This document shows positions 1 through 5,525 of a DNA stretch of 5,544 nucleotides, one piece after another; position 1 is the first letter of the stretch, and every line of letters starts with the position of its first letter. This DNA is from Burkholderiales bacterium (lineage in GTDB: Bacteria > Pseudomonadota > Gammaproteobacteria > Burkholderiales > SG8-41): contig JAIESJ010000319.1 in NCBI GenBank assembly GCA_019746155.1, positions 1-5,544 of the forward strand, written 5' to 3'. Both the position numbers and the translations under genes were made by a program. The notes under the pieces were generated by a model. That model did no database searches. It was not told where the DNA came from and saw only the letters and a program-made list of their open reading frames with translations.

Positions 1-1
1 G

Positions 2-244
2 GAGCGCGGCTGGAACGTCGTGCGCTATCAGTGGCGCGGCATGATGGCCCGGGCGGGTACGCCGAAGCCTATCGTGGACAGGCTCGCCGCCGCGATTCAA
101 AAGGCGCAGCAATCGCCGGAATGGAAAGCGTATCTGAAGCAGGTAACCCAGCTCGACGGGTTCCAGGGGCCGGACGAATTCCGTGCCCAGCTGCTCAGGG
201 ATATGCGGGAGACCGAAATAGTGAAGAAGAAGCTTGGATTGTGA
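2..244 (+). CDS. Tripartite tricarboxylate transporter substrate-binding protein (TctC/Bug family), C-terminal fragment
   Basis: This is the C-terminal 80 residues of a periplasmic solute-binding protein whose start lies beyond the left edge of the window. The frame is open from base 2 and ends at TGA 242-244. The segment QWRGMMARAGTPKPIVDRL matches the conserved C-terminal block of TctC/Bug proteins (W-x-G-x-x-A-x-x-GTP followed by a helix), and the tail with PDEFRAQLLRDM is the usual last helix. Family members bind carboxylates and similar small anions in the periplasm for TctAB-type transporters, or act as orphan receptors. The ending EIVKKKLGL differs from that of the second Bug protein in the window, so the two are divergent paralogues rather than a recent duplication. 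The next gene starts 27 bases after the stop. The family call is firm; the ligand is unknown. Confidence 0.85.
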   Translation, partial: ERGWNVVRYQWRGMMARAGTPKPIVDRLAAAIQKAQQSPEWKAYLKQVTQLDGFQGPDEFRAQLLRDMRETEIVKKKLGL

Positions 245-284
245 GGGCGTGAAGGGGGAAGGGGTGAAGCGTGAACGGTGAAGC
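241..284 (+). repeat. Short imperfect GTGAAG repeats across the gene junction
   Basis: The tetramer GTGA occurs five times in 44 bases (241, 249, 264, 271 and 278), three times as GTGAAG (249, 264, 278). The stretch is purine-rich, spans the stop codon of the upstream gene and contains the predicted GTG start of the next. It may be a degenerate simple repeat. It also supplies a purine-rich ribosome-binding region (AAGGGG at 259-264, six bases before GTG 271). Confidence 0.45.
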
Positions 285-1181
285 AAAACCGGGGCCTGCC
301 GCCAGCGTGCGGCAGCGGCTGCGCGAGCGGCTCACGAGCGGGGCGATGATCGTCGCGCCCGGCATCTACGATGCGTTCGGCGCGCGCTTCGTCGAGCAGG
401 TGGGATTCGAAGCGGTTTACATGACGGGCAACGGGGTTTCGGCGAGCCTGCTCGGGCGGCCCGACGTCGGGCTCGTCGATCTCACGCTGATCGCCAGCCA
501 TGCCCACCGCGTTGCTGCATGCGTCGACATTCCGCTGATTTGCGATGCCGACACCGGCTACGGCAATGCGGTTAACGTGCGGCGCACGGTCGAGGAATTC
601 GAGGCGGCGGGTGTGGCCGCGATTCACCTCGAGGACCAGGTGGCGCCCAAGCGCTGCGGCCATCTGCCGGGTTCGCGGCCGGTGGTCTCGATGGCAGAGC
701 ATGTTGGCAAGGTCGAGGCGGCAGTAGCGGCGCGCCGCGATCTGATTTCATCATCATCGCGCGCACCGATGCCGCGTCGGGCCACGGACTCGACGAGGCG
801 ATCCGCCGTGCCCGGGCCTGTCGCCAGGCCGGCGCCGACGTGGTTTTCGTCGAACTGAAGGGCAGTCCCAACGTGATTGAAGAATTGAAGCGCGTCACTT
901 CCGAGATCGACGCGCCCTGCCTGGTCAATGTCGAGGAAGCGGGCAAGGTCGGCGAACTCACGGCCACCGAGCTCGATCAGCTGGGGTTCCGCATTGCGAT
1001 CTATCCCGGACTCGGACGCTACGCGGCCGGCTTTGCGATCCGCGAGGCGCTCAAGGTACTGAAGCGAGATGGCAATACCGGCAAGGCGCGTGATCGCATG
1101 CTCACCTTCAAAGAATATAACGAGGCGCTCAAACTCCCCGAAATCGAGGAATGGGAACGCAAATATTTGCTGTCACGTTGA
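271..1181 (+). pseudogene. Isocitrate lyase/PEP mutase superfamily protein (oxaloacetate decarboxylase or 2-methylisocitrate lyase-like), frameshifted
   Basis: The gene reads in one frame from GTG 271 to about codon 157 (ending AAVAARRD at 741) and continues in another frame from 744 (DFIIIARTDA) to TGA 1179-1181. Family members usually read RRDPDF here, so one lost base (CCT to CT at about 742-743) explains the shift. Restored length is about 303 residues, normal for the family. The Mg-binding loop DADTGYG is at residues 92-98 and the ICL signature KRCGHL, with the catalytic Cys, at 127-132. The second part contains IARTDA, VNVEEAGK and FRIAIYPG, all typical of the barrel C-terminal half. 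Relatives cleave or decarboxylate 2-hydroxy or 2-oxo acids: 2-methylisocitrate, 2,3-dimethylmalate, oxaloacetate. Unrepaired, translation stops at 858 after about 38 aberrant residues and loses half the barrel. GTG 271 is the earliest possible start (TGA at 265-267) and has AAGGGG six bases upstream; GTG 307 is an alternative. The shift may be a real mutation or a sequencing error. The exact reaction is uncertain. Confidence 0.8.
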
Positions 1182-1204
1182 TTCAAAAGCGCAATTTTCT
1201 TCGT

Positions 1205-1209
1205 AGGAA
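1205..1209 (+). promoter_or_regulatory. Ribosome binding site deciding the Bug gene start
   Basis: AGGAA lies seven bases before ATG 1217. The frame is open further upstream to ATG 1151, but that start would overlap the previous gene by 31 bases and put 22 unrelated residues before the signal peptide. The ribosome binding site together with the signal peptide favours 1217. Confidence 0.7.
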
Positions 1210-1216
1210 TATCGTT

Positions 1217-2173
1217 ATGTCGATCCGTATCCTATTTGTCACACTGCTCATGGTCTGCGTGCCGGCGCAGGCCCAGACCTATCCCGTCAAACCCATCCGC
1301 ATTATCGTGCCGTTTGCTCCGGGCGGCGGCGCCGACATCATTGCCCGCATCCTCGCCCAGAAGATGACCGATAGCTGGGGGCAGCAGGTGGTGGTCGACA
1401 ATCGTGCCGGCGCCAGCGGCAACATCGGCAATGAGCTTGTTGCCAAGGCCGCGCCCGACGGCTACACGCTGCTGATGGCGAGCAGCGCGCTGGCGATCAA
1501 TCCCAGCGTCTACAAGAGCGTGCCTTATGACGCGGTCAGGGATTTTGCGCCGATTACCCGGCCCGCGCTGCTGCCCAATATCCTGGTGGTGCATCCGTCG
1601 CTGCCGGTGAAAACGGTGAAGGACCTGGTCGTGCTCGCCAAGTCGAAGCCCGGCCAGATCAGCTATGCCTCGGCCGGCGCCGGCACCGGTACGCATCTCG
1701 CGGGCGAGATGTTCAAGATCATGGCGGGCGTGGATATGGTGCACGTGCCCTACAAAGGTGGCGGCGCTGTAATCAGCGATCTGCTGGGCGGCCAGGTCGC
1801 GCTTACCTTCGCTACCCTGCCTTCGGTCATGCCGTATGTGAAAGCGGGCAGGCTGCGTGCCGTGGCCATGACCACCACCCAACGCTGGCCGGGACTTCCG
1901 GAGGTGCCGACGATAGCCGAATCCGGCTTCCCGGGCTTCGAGATCAGCACCTGGATCGGGCTGCTGGCTCCGGCCGGTACGCCGAAAGACGTCGTCGGCA
2001 AGCTGCACGGCGAGATGGTGAGAATATTGAAGCTGCCCGATGTGCGCGAGCGCTTCGAAAGCCTGGGCATGGAGCCGGTGGGCGACACGCCCGATCAGTT
2101 CGCACAGTACATCAGGAGCGAGCTCGCCAAGTACGCAAAAGTCGTCAAGCAATCCGGTGCGCGGGTTGATTAA
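1217..2173 (+). CDS. Bug/TctC-family tripartite tricarboxylate transporter substrate-binding protein
   Basis: A complete periplasmic binding protein of 318 residues, close to the family's usual 320-330. Residues 1-19 form a Sec signal peptide (MSIR, a hydrophobic core, then a VPAQA cleavage site), with mature protein starting QTYPVKPIR. C14 does not sit in a proper lipobox, so a soluble periplasmic protein is expected. Family hallmarks in order: PFAPGGGADIIAR at 32-44 (first ligand loop), NRAGASGN at 62-69, YASAGAGTGTHLAGE at 150-164, HVPYKGGG at 176-183, and GFEISTWIGLLAPAGTP ending near 256. Bug proteins clamp carboxylates or related small molecules through bound waters and backbone amides, so the ligand cannot be predicted from these motifs. 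No TctA or TctB membrane subunit is in the window, so it may be an orphan receptor using a transporter encoded elsewhere. It lies between the lyase gene and a dehydrogenase remnant, which suggests a ligand related to their substrates. The family call is certain; the ligand is unknown. Confidence 0.95.
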   Translation: MSIRILFVTLLMVCVPAQAQTYPVKPIRIIVPFAPGGGADIIARILAQKMTDSWGQQVVVDNRAGASGNIGNELVAKAAPDGYTLLMASSALAINPSVYKSVPYDAVRDFAPITRPALLPNILVVHPSLPVKTVKDLVVLAKSKPGQISYASAGAGTGTHLAGEMFKIMAGVDMVHVPYKGGGAVISDLLGGQVALTFATLPSVMPYVKAGRLRAVAMTTTQRWPGLPEVPTIAESGFPGFEISTWIGLLAPAGTPKDVVGKLHGEMVRILKLPDVRERFESLGMEPVGDTPDQFAQYIRSELAKYAKVVKQSGARVD

Positions 2174-2182
2174 CCTGCTTGA

Positions 2183-2566
2183 TCGGGTAGTTTTCTCGAA
2201 GGCGATGACATCGGGTTCGAAGTGGTGCCCGAGGCGGTCAAGGTGATCAAGGCTGCGGCTGCAAAGACCGGGCTGGAGGTCGAGTGGCAGTCGCTGCCGA
2301 TCGGGCGCAAGGCGCATGAGACGCACGGTCCTGCGCCCGACATCGCGGGCGGGAACATCGCCAATCCGTATGCGATGATCATGTCGGGCCAGATACTGCT
2401 TGAGTGGCTGAGCCGCAAGCGCGGCGAGCCCAGGGCGCTCGAGGCTGCGCGGCTTATTGAGAAAGCAGTGGATCAGGTCATCGCCGAAGCAAAGCACCTG
2501 ACGGGAGACCTTGGCGGCAAGGCGGGCACCACGCAGATGGGCGATGCTATCGCTGCTGCGATTTAA
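2183..2566 (+). pseudogene. Isocitrate/isopropylmalate dehydrogenase-family remnant (tartrate/3-isopropylmalate dehydrogenase-like) with central deletion
   Basis: An open frame from just after TGA 2180-2182 to TAA 2564-2566 encodes only the two ends of an enzyme that is normally about 350 residues. The first part, EGDDIGFEVVPEAVKV through LPIGRKAHETHG, is the N-terminal Rossmann-like strand and helix of beta-decarboxylating dehydrogenases. It runs directly into PAPDIAGGNIANPYAMIMSG and a tail ending DLGGKAGTTQMGDAI, the normal C-terminus including the HG-x-APDIAG cofactor loop. The central region with the substrate-binding Arg residues, catalytic Tyr and Lys, metal-binding Asp residues and the family's Gly/Asp-rich signature is absent, roughly 230-240 residues by comparison with the family. 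No ATG, GTG or TTG occurs in frame before GDDIG; GTG 2222 would remove that loop. It starts about 10 bases after the Bug stop, as an operon member would. Intact relatives oxidatively decarboxylate 2-hydroxy acids (malate, tartrate, 3-isopropylmalate) with NAD. This copy cannot be catalytic. Confidence 0.85.
2321..2328 (+). other. Probable deletion junction in the dehydrogenase remnant
   Basis: The sequence ACGCACGG encodes the THG shared by HETHG (an N-terminal family motif) and the THG/HG that precedes APDIAG in the C-terminal half. In an intact gene both places could carry this octamer or a near copy, so recombination or replication slippage between them would remove the middle in frame, as observed. 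The junction is visible; the mechanism is inferred. Confidence 0.5.
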
Positions 2567-2594
2567 GGTCTAAATCATTAGCCGCCGATGATAC

Positions 2595-2614
2595 ACGCCG
2601 ATAAACGCGGATAA
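2595..2614 (+). repeat. Tandem 10-base repeat ACGC(C/G)GATAA
   Basis: Two adjacent copies, ACGCCGATAA and ACGCGGATAA, differ by one base. A more degenerate copy (GCCGATGATA) precedes them at 2584-2593. The style resembles the GATGAACGCGGATAA-type intergenic repeats that I recall from many environmental bacterial genomes; the identification is from memory and not searched. Confidence 0.55.
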
Positions 2615-2636
2615 GATCAAACCCCAAGGCTTTTGC

Positions 2637-2652
2637 CACAGAGTGCACAGAG
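2637..2652 (+). repeat. CACAGAG direct repeat, period 9
   Basis: CACAGAG occurs at 2637-2643 and 2646-2652 within TTGCCACAGAG...CACAGAGAAA. This looks like a short version of the GCCACAGAG-x-CACAGAG intergenic repeat common in environmental proteobacteria. It lies directly after the GATAA-type repeat, and the two motifs often occur together. Confidence 0.55.
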
Positions 2653-2667
2653 AAAATTGTTTCCCTT

Positions 2668-2683
2668 CTTCTTCCGGAAGAAG
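2668..2683. repeat. Perfect 16-base palindrome, REP-like
   Basis: CTTCTTCCGGAAGAAG is self-complementary over all 16 bases, with imperfect pairing continuing into flanking CCCTT and GGGG. It is followed by GGCAGGGATGAGGGC, giving a stem plus G-rich tail like the dispersed repeats of the form stem-GGxxGAGGGC seen in many proteobacteria. No T-run follows on either strand, so an intrinsic terminator is unlikely. With no loop, it could form a cruciform or bind a dimeric protein. Confidence 0.6.
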
Positions 2684-2742
2684 GGGCAGGGATGAGGGCC
2701 GGGCGGTTTCATTAGGTTTTAAATATTTTCGTGGGGTAAAAA

Positions 2743-4110
2743 ATGGAAGTCACGCGCGAACTTGCACATTACGTCGTTGAATCACGCTATGCCGACATCC
2801 CGGAAAAAGTCCGGCATGAAGCGGCGCGCTCGTTTTTGAACTGGGTGGGCTGCGCTGTCGGGGCATCGCGGCACGAGACCGTCGAGCGTGCCCTGAGGGC
2901 GCTGGCCGAATTCTCGGGTCCACCGCAGGCGACCGTGCTCGGGCGCGGCGAGCGGCTCGATATCATGCAGGCGGCGCTGATGAACGGCATCACCTCGCAC
3001 ACCTTCGACTTCGACGATACGCATCTGAAGACCGTGATCCATCCCAGCGGGCCGGTCGCGTCCGCCATCCTGGCGCTTGCCGAGCATCAACCGGTCACCG
3101 GCGAGGATTTTCTGCATGCTTTTATTCTCGGCGTGGAAGTCGAGTGCCGCATCGGCAACTCGGTTTACCCGGAGCACTACGACGTGGGCTGGCACATCAC
3201 CGGCACCGCCGGCGTGTTCGGCGCGGCCGCCGCGGCGGGCCGCCTGCTGGGGCTGAACGAGCAGCAAATGGTGTGGGCGCTCGGCATTGCCGCGACCCAG
3301 TCTTCCGGATTGCGCGAGATGTTCGGCACCATGTGCAAACCATTTCATCCGGGCAACGCCGCGCGCAACGGCCTGCTGGCCGCGTTGCTGGCGGCGCAGG
3401 ACTTCACCAGTTCCAACCAGGGCATCGAAGCCAGGCGCGGCTTCGCGCATGTGCTGTCCACCGGGTTCAAACCGGGGAAAATCACCGAAGGGCTGGGCAA
3501 AACCTTCGAGATCTCATCGAATACCTACAAGCCGTTTGCGTGCGGCATCGTGATTCATCCGGCCATCGACGGCTGCATCCGGTTGCGCAACGAGCACGGG
3601 CTCGCGGCCGAGGCCATCGAAAGCATCGCACTCAGGACGCATCCGCTGGTGCTGGAGCTGACGGGCAAGAGGACGCCGCAAACCGGACTCGAGGGCAAAT
3701 TCAGCGTCTATCATTCGGCGGCGGTGGCGATCATCCATGGCGCGGCGGGCGAAGCCGAATACAGCGATGCCGTGGTGCGCGATCCCCGGGTCATCGCGCT
3801 GCGCGACAAGGTCACGGCAACGGTGGACCGCAGCGTGCACGAGGACCAGGTGCACATCACGATCAAGCTCAAAGACGGAAGAACGCTGGAGAAATTCGTC
3901 GAGCACGCGATCGGCAGCGTCGCCAAGCCGATGAGCGACGCTGATCTCGAAGCCAAGTTCCGCGGGTTTGCGAACGGCATCCTGTCGCAGGCGGAAACCG
4001 ACAAGCTGATCCGCCTGTGCTGGGGCGTCGCCAAGCTCAAGGACGCCGGGGAAGTGGCGCGCGCCTCGGTGCCGGCTGCGGCAGCCGCCCGCAAGCGCGT
4101 CGGAGCTTGA
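2743..4110 (+). CDS. MmgE/PrpD family protein (2-methylcitrate dehydratase-like), first paralogue
   Basis: A complete 455-residue cytoplasmic protein, the usual length for the MmgE/PrpD family. Residues 1-270 form the all-helical domain: FDFDDTH at 88-94 and HPSGPVASAILALAE at 100-114 (active-site region), GWHITGTAGVFGAAAAAGRLLGL at 149-171, and KPFHPGNAARNG at 199-210. The hinge is YKPFACGIVIHPAIDG at 262-277, followed by the mixed alpha/beta domain with KFSVYHSAAVAI at 319-330 and RDPRVIALRDKV at 347-357. Known members include 2-methylcitrate dehydratase, cis-aconitate decarboxylase and iminodisuccinate epimerase, so the family fixes the fold and substrate class (small polycarboxylates) but not the reaction. 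ATG 2743 follows a modest GTGGGG site and its product begins as relatives do. The gene ends in tandem stops (TGATGA) 44 bases before the likely start of the second paralogue, so the two are probably cotranscribed. No lesion is visible. Confidence 0.93.
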   Translation: MEVTRELAHYVVESRYADIPEKVRHEAARSFLNWVGCAVGASRHETVERALRALAEFSGPPQATVLGRGERLDIMQAALMNGITSHTFDFDDTHLKTVIHPSGPVASAILALAEHQPVTGEDFLHAFILGVEVECRIGNSVYPEHYDVGWHITGTAGVFGAAAAAGRLLGLNEQQMVWALGIAATQSSGLREMFGTMCKPFHPGNAARNGLLAALLAAQDFTSSNQGIEARRGFAHVLSTGFKPGKITEGLGKTFEISSNTYKPFACGIVIHPAIDGCIRLRNEHGLAAEAIESIALRTHPLVLELTGKRTPQTGLEGKFSVYHSAAVAIIHGAAGEAEYSDAVVRDPRVIALRDKVTATVDRSVHEDQVHITIKLKDGRTLEKFVEHAIGSVAKPMSDADLEAKFRGFANGILSQAETDKLIRLCWGVAKLKDAGEVARASVPAAAAARKRVGA

Positions 4111-4143
4111 TGACCACGGAATCGCATAGGACACGGTAACCGC

Positions 4144-4148
4144 AGGAG
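4144..4148 (+). promoter_or_regulatory. Shine-Dalgarno AGGAG placed before an ATC codon
   Basis: AGGAG lies six bases before ATC 4155, which is in frame with the downstream MmgE/PrpD gene. It is 33 bases from the first in-frame ATG (4182), too far to serve it, and no purine-rich site lies directly before 4182. This suggests that translation begins, or once began, at 4155. Confidence 0.55.
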
Positions 4149-4181
4149 CATCCCATCAAGTCCGTTCCCGTTTCGCTGGTC

Positions 4182-5519
4182 ATGCGCGAACTCAGCGCTT
4201 ACATGGCTCAGGCTGTGAAAAAGCCGTTGCCGCCGGAAGTTGTCGAAAAAACCAAGCATCACATCATCGACACGCTGGCGGCGATGGTTTCCGGCTCGCG
4301 CCTGCCGCCGGGAAAAATCGCGATCTCGTATGTGAAGCGCCTCGGCGGCGTCAAGGAAGCGAGCATTCCCGGCACGCGCGTCCTCACCTCGGCGATCAAC
4401 GCTGCGCTCGCCAACGGCATGGCGGCGCACGCCGACGAGACTGACGATTCGCACCAGCCGGCGTTTTACCATCCCGGCTGCGCCGTGGTGCCCGCCGCGC
4501 TGGCGCTTGGCGAGCGCAATAGGAGCAGCGGCGAAGCGCTGCTCGCCGCCGCGGCATTGGGCTACGACATCGGCTGCCGCTTCAATTTCGCGTTCGGCGC
4601 GATGCGGTTCCATCTCGCCGGCCATTCCACCCACAGCTTCGGCGCGCTGTTCGGCGCGGCGGCGGCGGCGGGCGCGCTGGCACGGCTCGACGCCGATGGG
4701 ATGCGCTGGCTGCTGTCGTATACCGCGCAGCAGGCCTCGGGAGTGTCGTGCTGGATGCGCGATCCCGACCATATCGAGAAGGCGTTCGACTTCGGCGGCA
4801 TGCCGGCCAGGCACGGCGTTTCCGCCGCGTTGATGGTGGCAAGCGGCATGACCGGTGTCGAAGACGTGCTCTCGGGCGAGCGCAACCTGCTGTTTGCGTT
4901 TGGCGCCGAGAGCGGCGCGGGCGAACTCGTGCGGCAGCTCGGCTCGACTTACGAGATCATGAACGCCAACATCAAGAAATGGTCGGTCGGCTCGCCGATC
5001 CAGGCGGCGCTCGATTCGATGCAGGCGCTGATTCGCCGTCACGGGCTCAAGGCCGATGACGTGGCAAAGGTTAAAATCCGGGTCCAGGATCATGAGGCGG
5101 CGATCGTCGACAATCGCGACATGCCGGATATCTGCCTGCAGCATCTGATTGCCGTGATGCTGCTCGACGGCACGGTGACTTTCGCCTCGTCGCACGATGA
5201 AGCGCGCATGAAGGACCGCAAAGTGCTGGCATTGCGCAAGAAGATAGAGTTCGTCGGCAGCGCCGAATTGACCCAATCCGGCGGCCGTCAGGCGATCGTC
5301 GAAGTGTGGACGCGGGAAGGCGGTCATTTTACGCACCACACGCAGGCCGTGAAGGGCACCTCGGCCCACCCGATGACGCGCGCCGAGGTCGACGGGAAAT
5401 GCGCCGAGCTGCTGGCCCCGATACTGGGCGGGAAAAAAGCGCGGGCCCTGATCGATGCGGTGTGGGGCCTGGAGCAGGTGAAAGACGTGCGCATGCTGCG
5501 GCCGCTGTTGGCGGCGTAA
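4182..5519 (+). CDS. MmgE/PrpD family protein, second paralogue
   Basis: A complete MmgE/PrpD protein of 445 residues from ATG 4182, or 454 if translation starts at ATC 4155, where the Shine-Dalgarno site points; the extra residues IKSVPVSLV look like a natural N-terminus. Landmarks: KTKHHIIDTLAAMVSG at 23-38, HADETDDSH at 83-91 and HPGCAVVPAALALGE at 97-111 (matching FDFDDTH and HPSGPV of the neighbour), HSTHSFGALFGAAAAAG at 148-164, KKWSVGSPIQAALDS at 265-279 (hinge), and DMPDICLQHLIAVMLLDG at 313-330, a block strongly typical of this subfamily. The protein ends at TAA 5517-5519. It aligns block for block with the first paralogue but differs at most positions, so they are old, functionally separate paralogues. 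They may catalyse different steps or form a hetero-oligomer; the sequence does not decide. The likely role is dehydration, isomerisation or epimerisation of a polycarboxylate in the cytoplasm. Confidence 0.92.
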   Translation: MRELSAYMAQAVKKPLPPEVVEKTKHHIIDTLAAMVSGSRLPPGKIAISYVKRLGGVKEASIPGTRVLTSAINAALANGMAAHADETDDSHQPAFYHPGCAVVPAALALGERNRSSGEALLAAAALGYDIGCRFNFAFGAMRFHLAGHSTHSFGALFGAAAAAGALARLDADGMRWLLSYTAQQASGVSCWMRDPDHIEKAFDFGGMPARHGVSAALMVASGMTGVEDVLSGERNLLFAFGAESGAGELVRQLGSTYEIMNANIKKWSVGSPIQAALDSMQALIRRHGLKADDVAKVKIRVQDHEAAIVDNRDMPDICLQHLIAVMLLDGTVTFASSHDEARMKDRKVLALRKKIEFVGSAELTQSGGRQAIVEVWTREGGHFTHHTQAVKGTSAHPMTRAEVDGKCAELLAPILGGKKARALIDAVWGLEQVKDVRMLRPLLAA

Positions 5520-5525
5520 GAGAAC

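Larger units (their letters stand above)
2567..2742. other. 176-base intergenic region with repeats, no gene
   Basis: This is the only sizeable gap in the window. It holds a pair of 10-base tandem repeats (2595-2614), a CACAGAG doublet (2637-2652), a 16-base palindrome (2668-2683) and an AT-rich tract (2710-2730) before the next start. I see no coding frame, no stem followed by a T-run that would make a standard terminator, and no convincing paired -35/-10 boxes. The region probably separates two transcription units, but a promoter for the MmgE/PrpD pair can only be presumed. The weak ribosome binding site GTGGGG at 2731-2736 ends six bases before ATG 2743. Confidence 0.6.

Noticed and set aside
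742..760. Programmed ribosomal frameshifting in the lyase gene
   Set aside because: There is no slippery heptamer; the nearby TCATCATCATC run is a trinucleotide repeat that encodes Ile-Ile-Ile in the expected frame. Loss of one base explains the change, and this family is not known to use frameshifting.
1151..1216. Upstream extension of the Bug gene to ATG 1151
   Set aside because: It would overlap the preceding gene, has no ribosome binding site, and would put 22 charged residues before a clear signal peptide. ATG 1217 with AGGAA is better.
1232..2497. A 421-codon open frame on the minus strand opposite the Bug gene and dehydrogenase remnant
   Set aside because: It is a shadow of the sense codon pattern in GC-rich DNA. 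It crosses a gene boundary and its composition is Arg/His-rich without family motifs.
2633..2661. Sigma-70 promoter beginning TTGCCA at 2633
   Set aside because: The hexamer 17 bases downstream (ATTGTT) matches the -10 consensus at only two of six positions, and TTGCCA is part of the CACAGAG repeat.
2661..2690. Intrinsic terminator at the palindrome
   Set aside because: The stem is not followed by a T-run on either strand and has no loop.
3711..5369. A 552-codon open frame on the minus strand across the MmgE/PrpD pair
   Set aside because: It is antisense to two clearly conserved proteins, is rich in Arg and His as expected from reading GC-rich genes backwards, and shows no recognisable domain.
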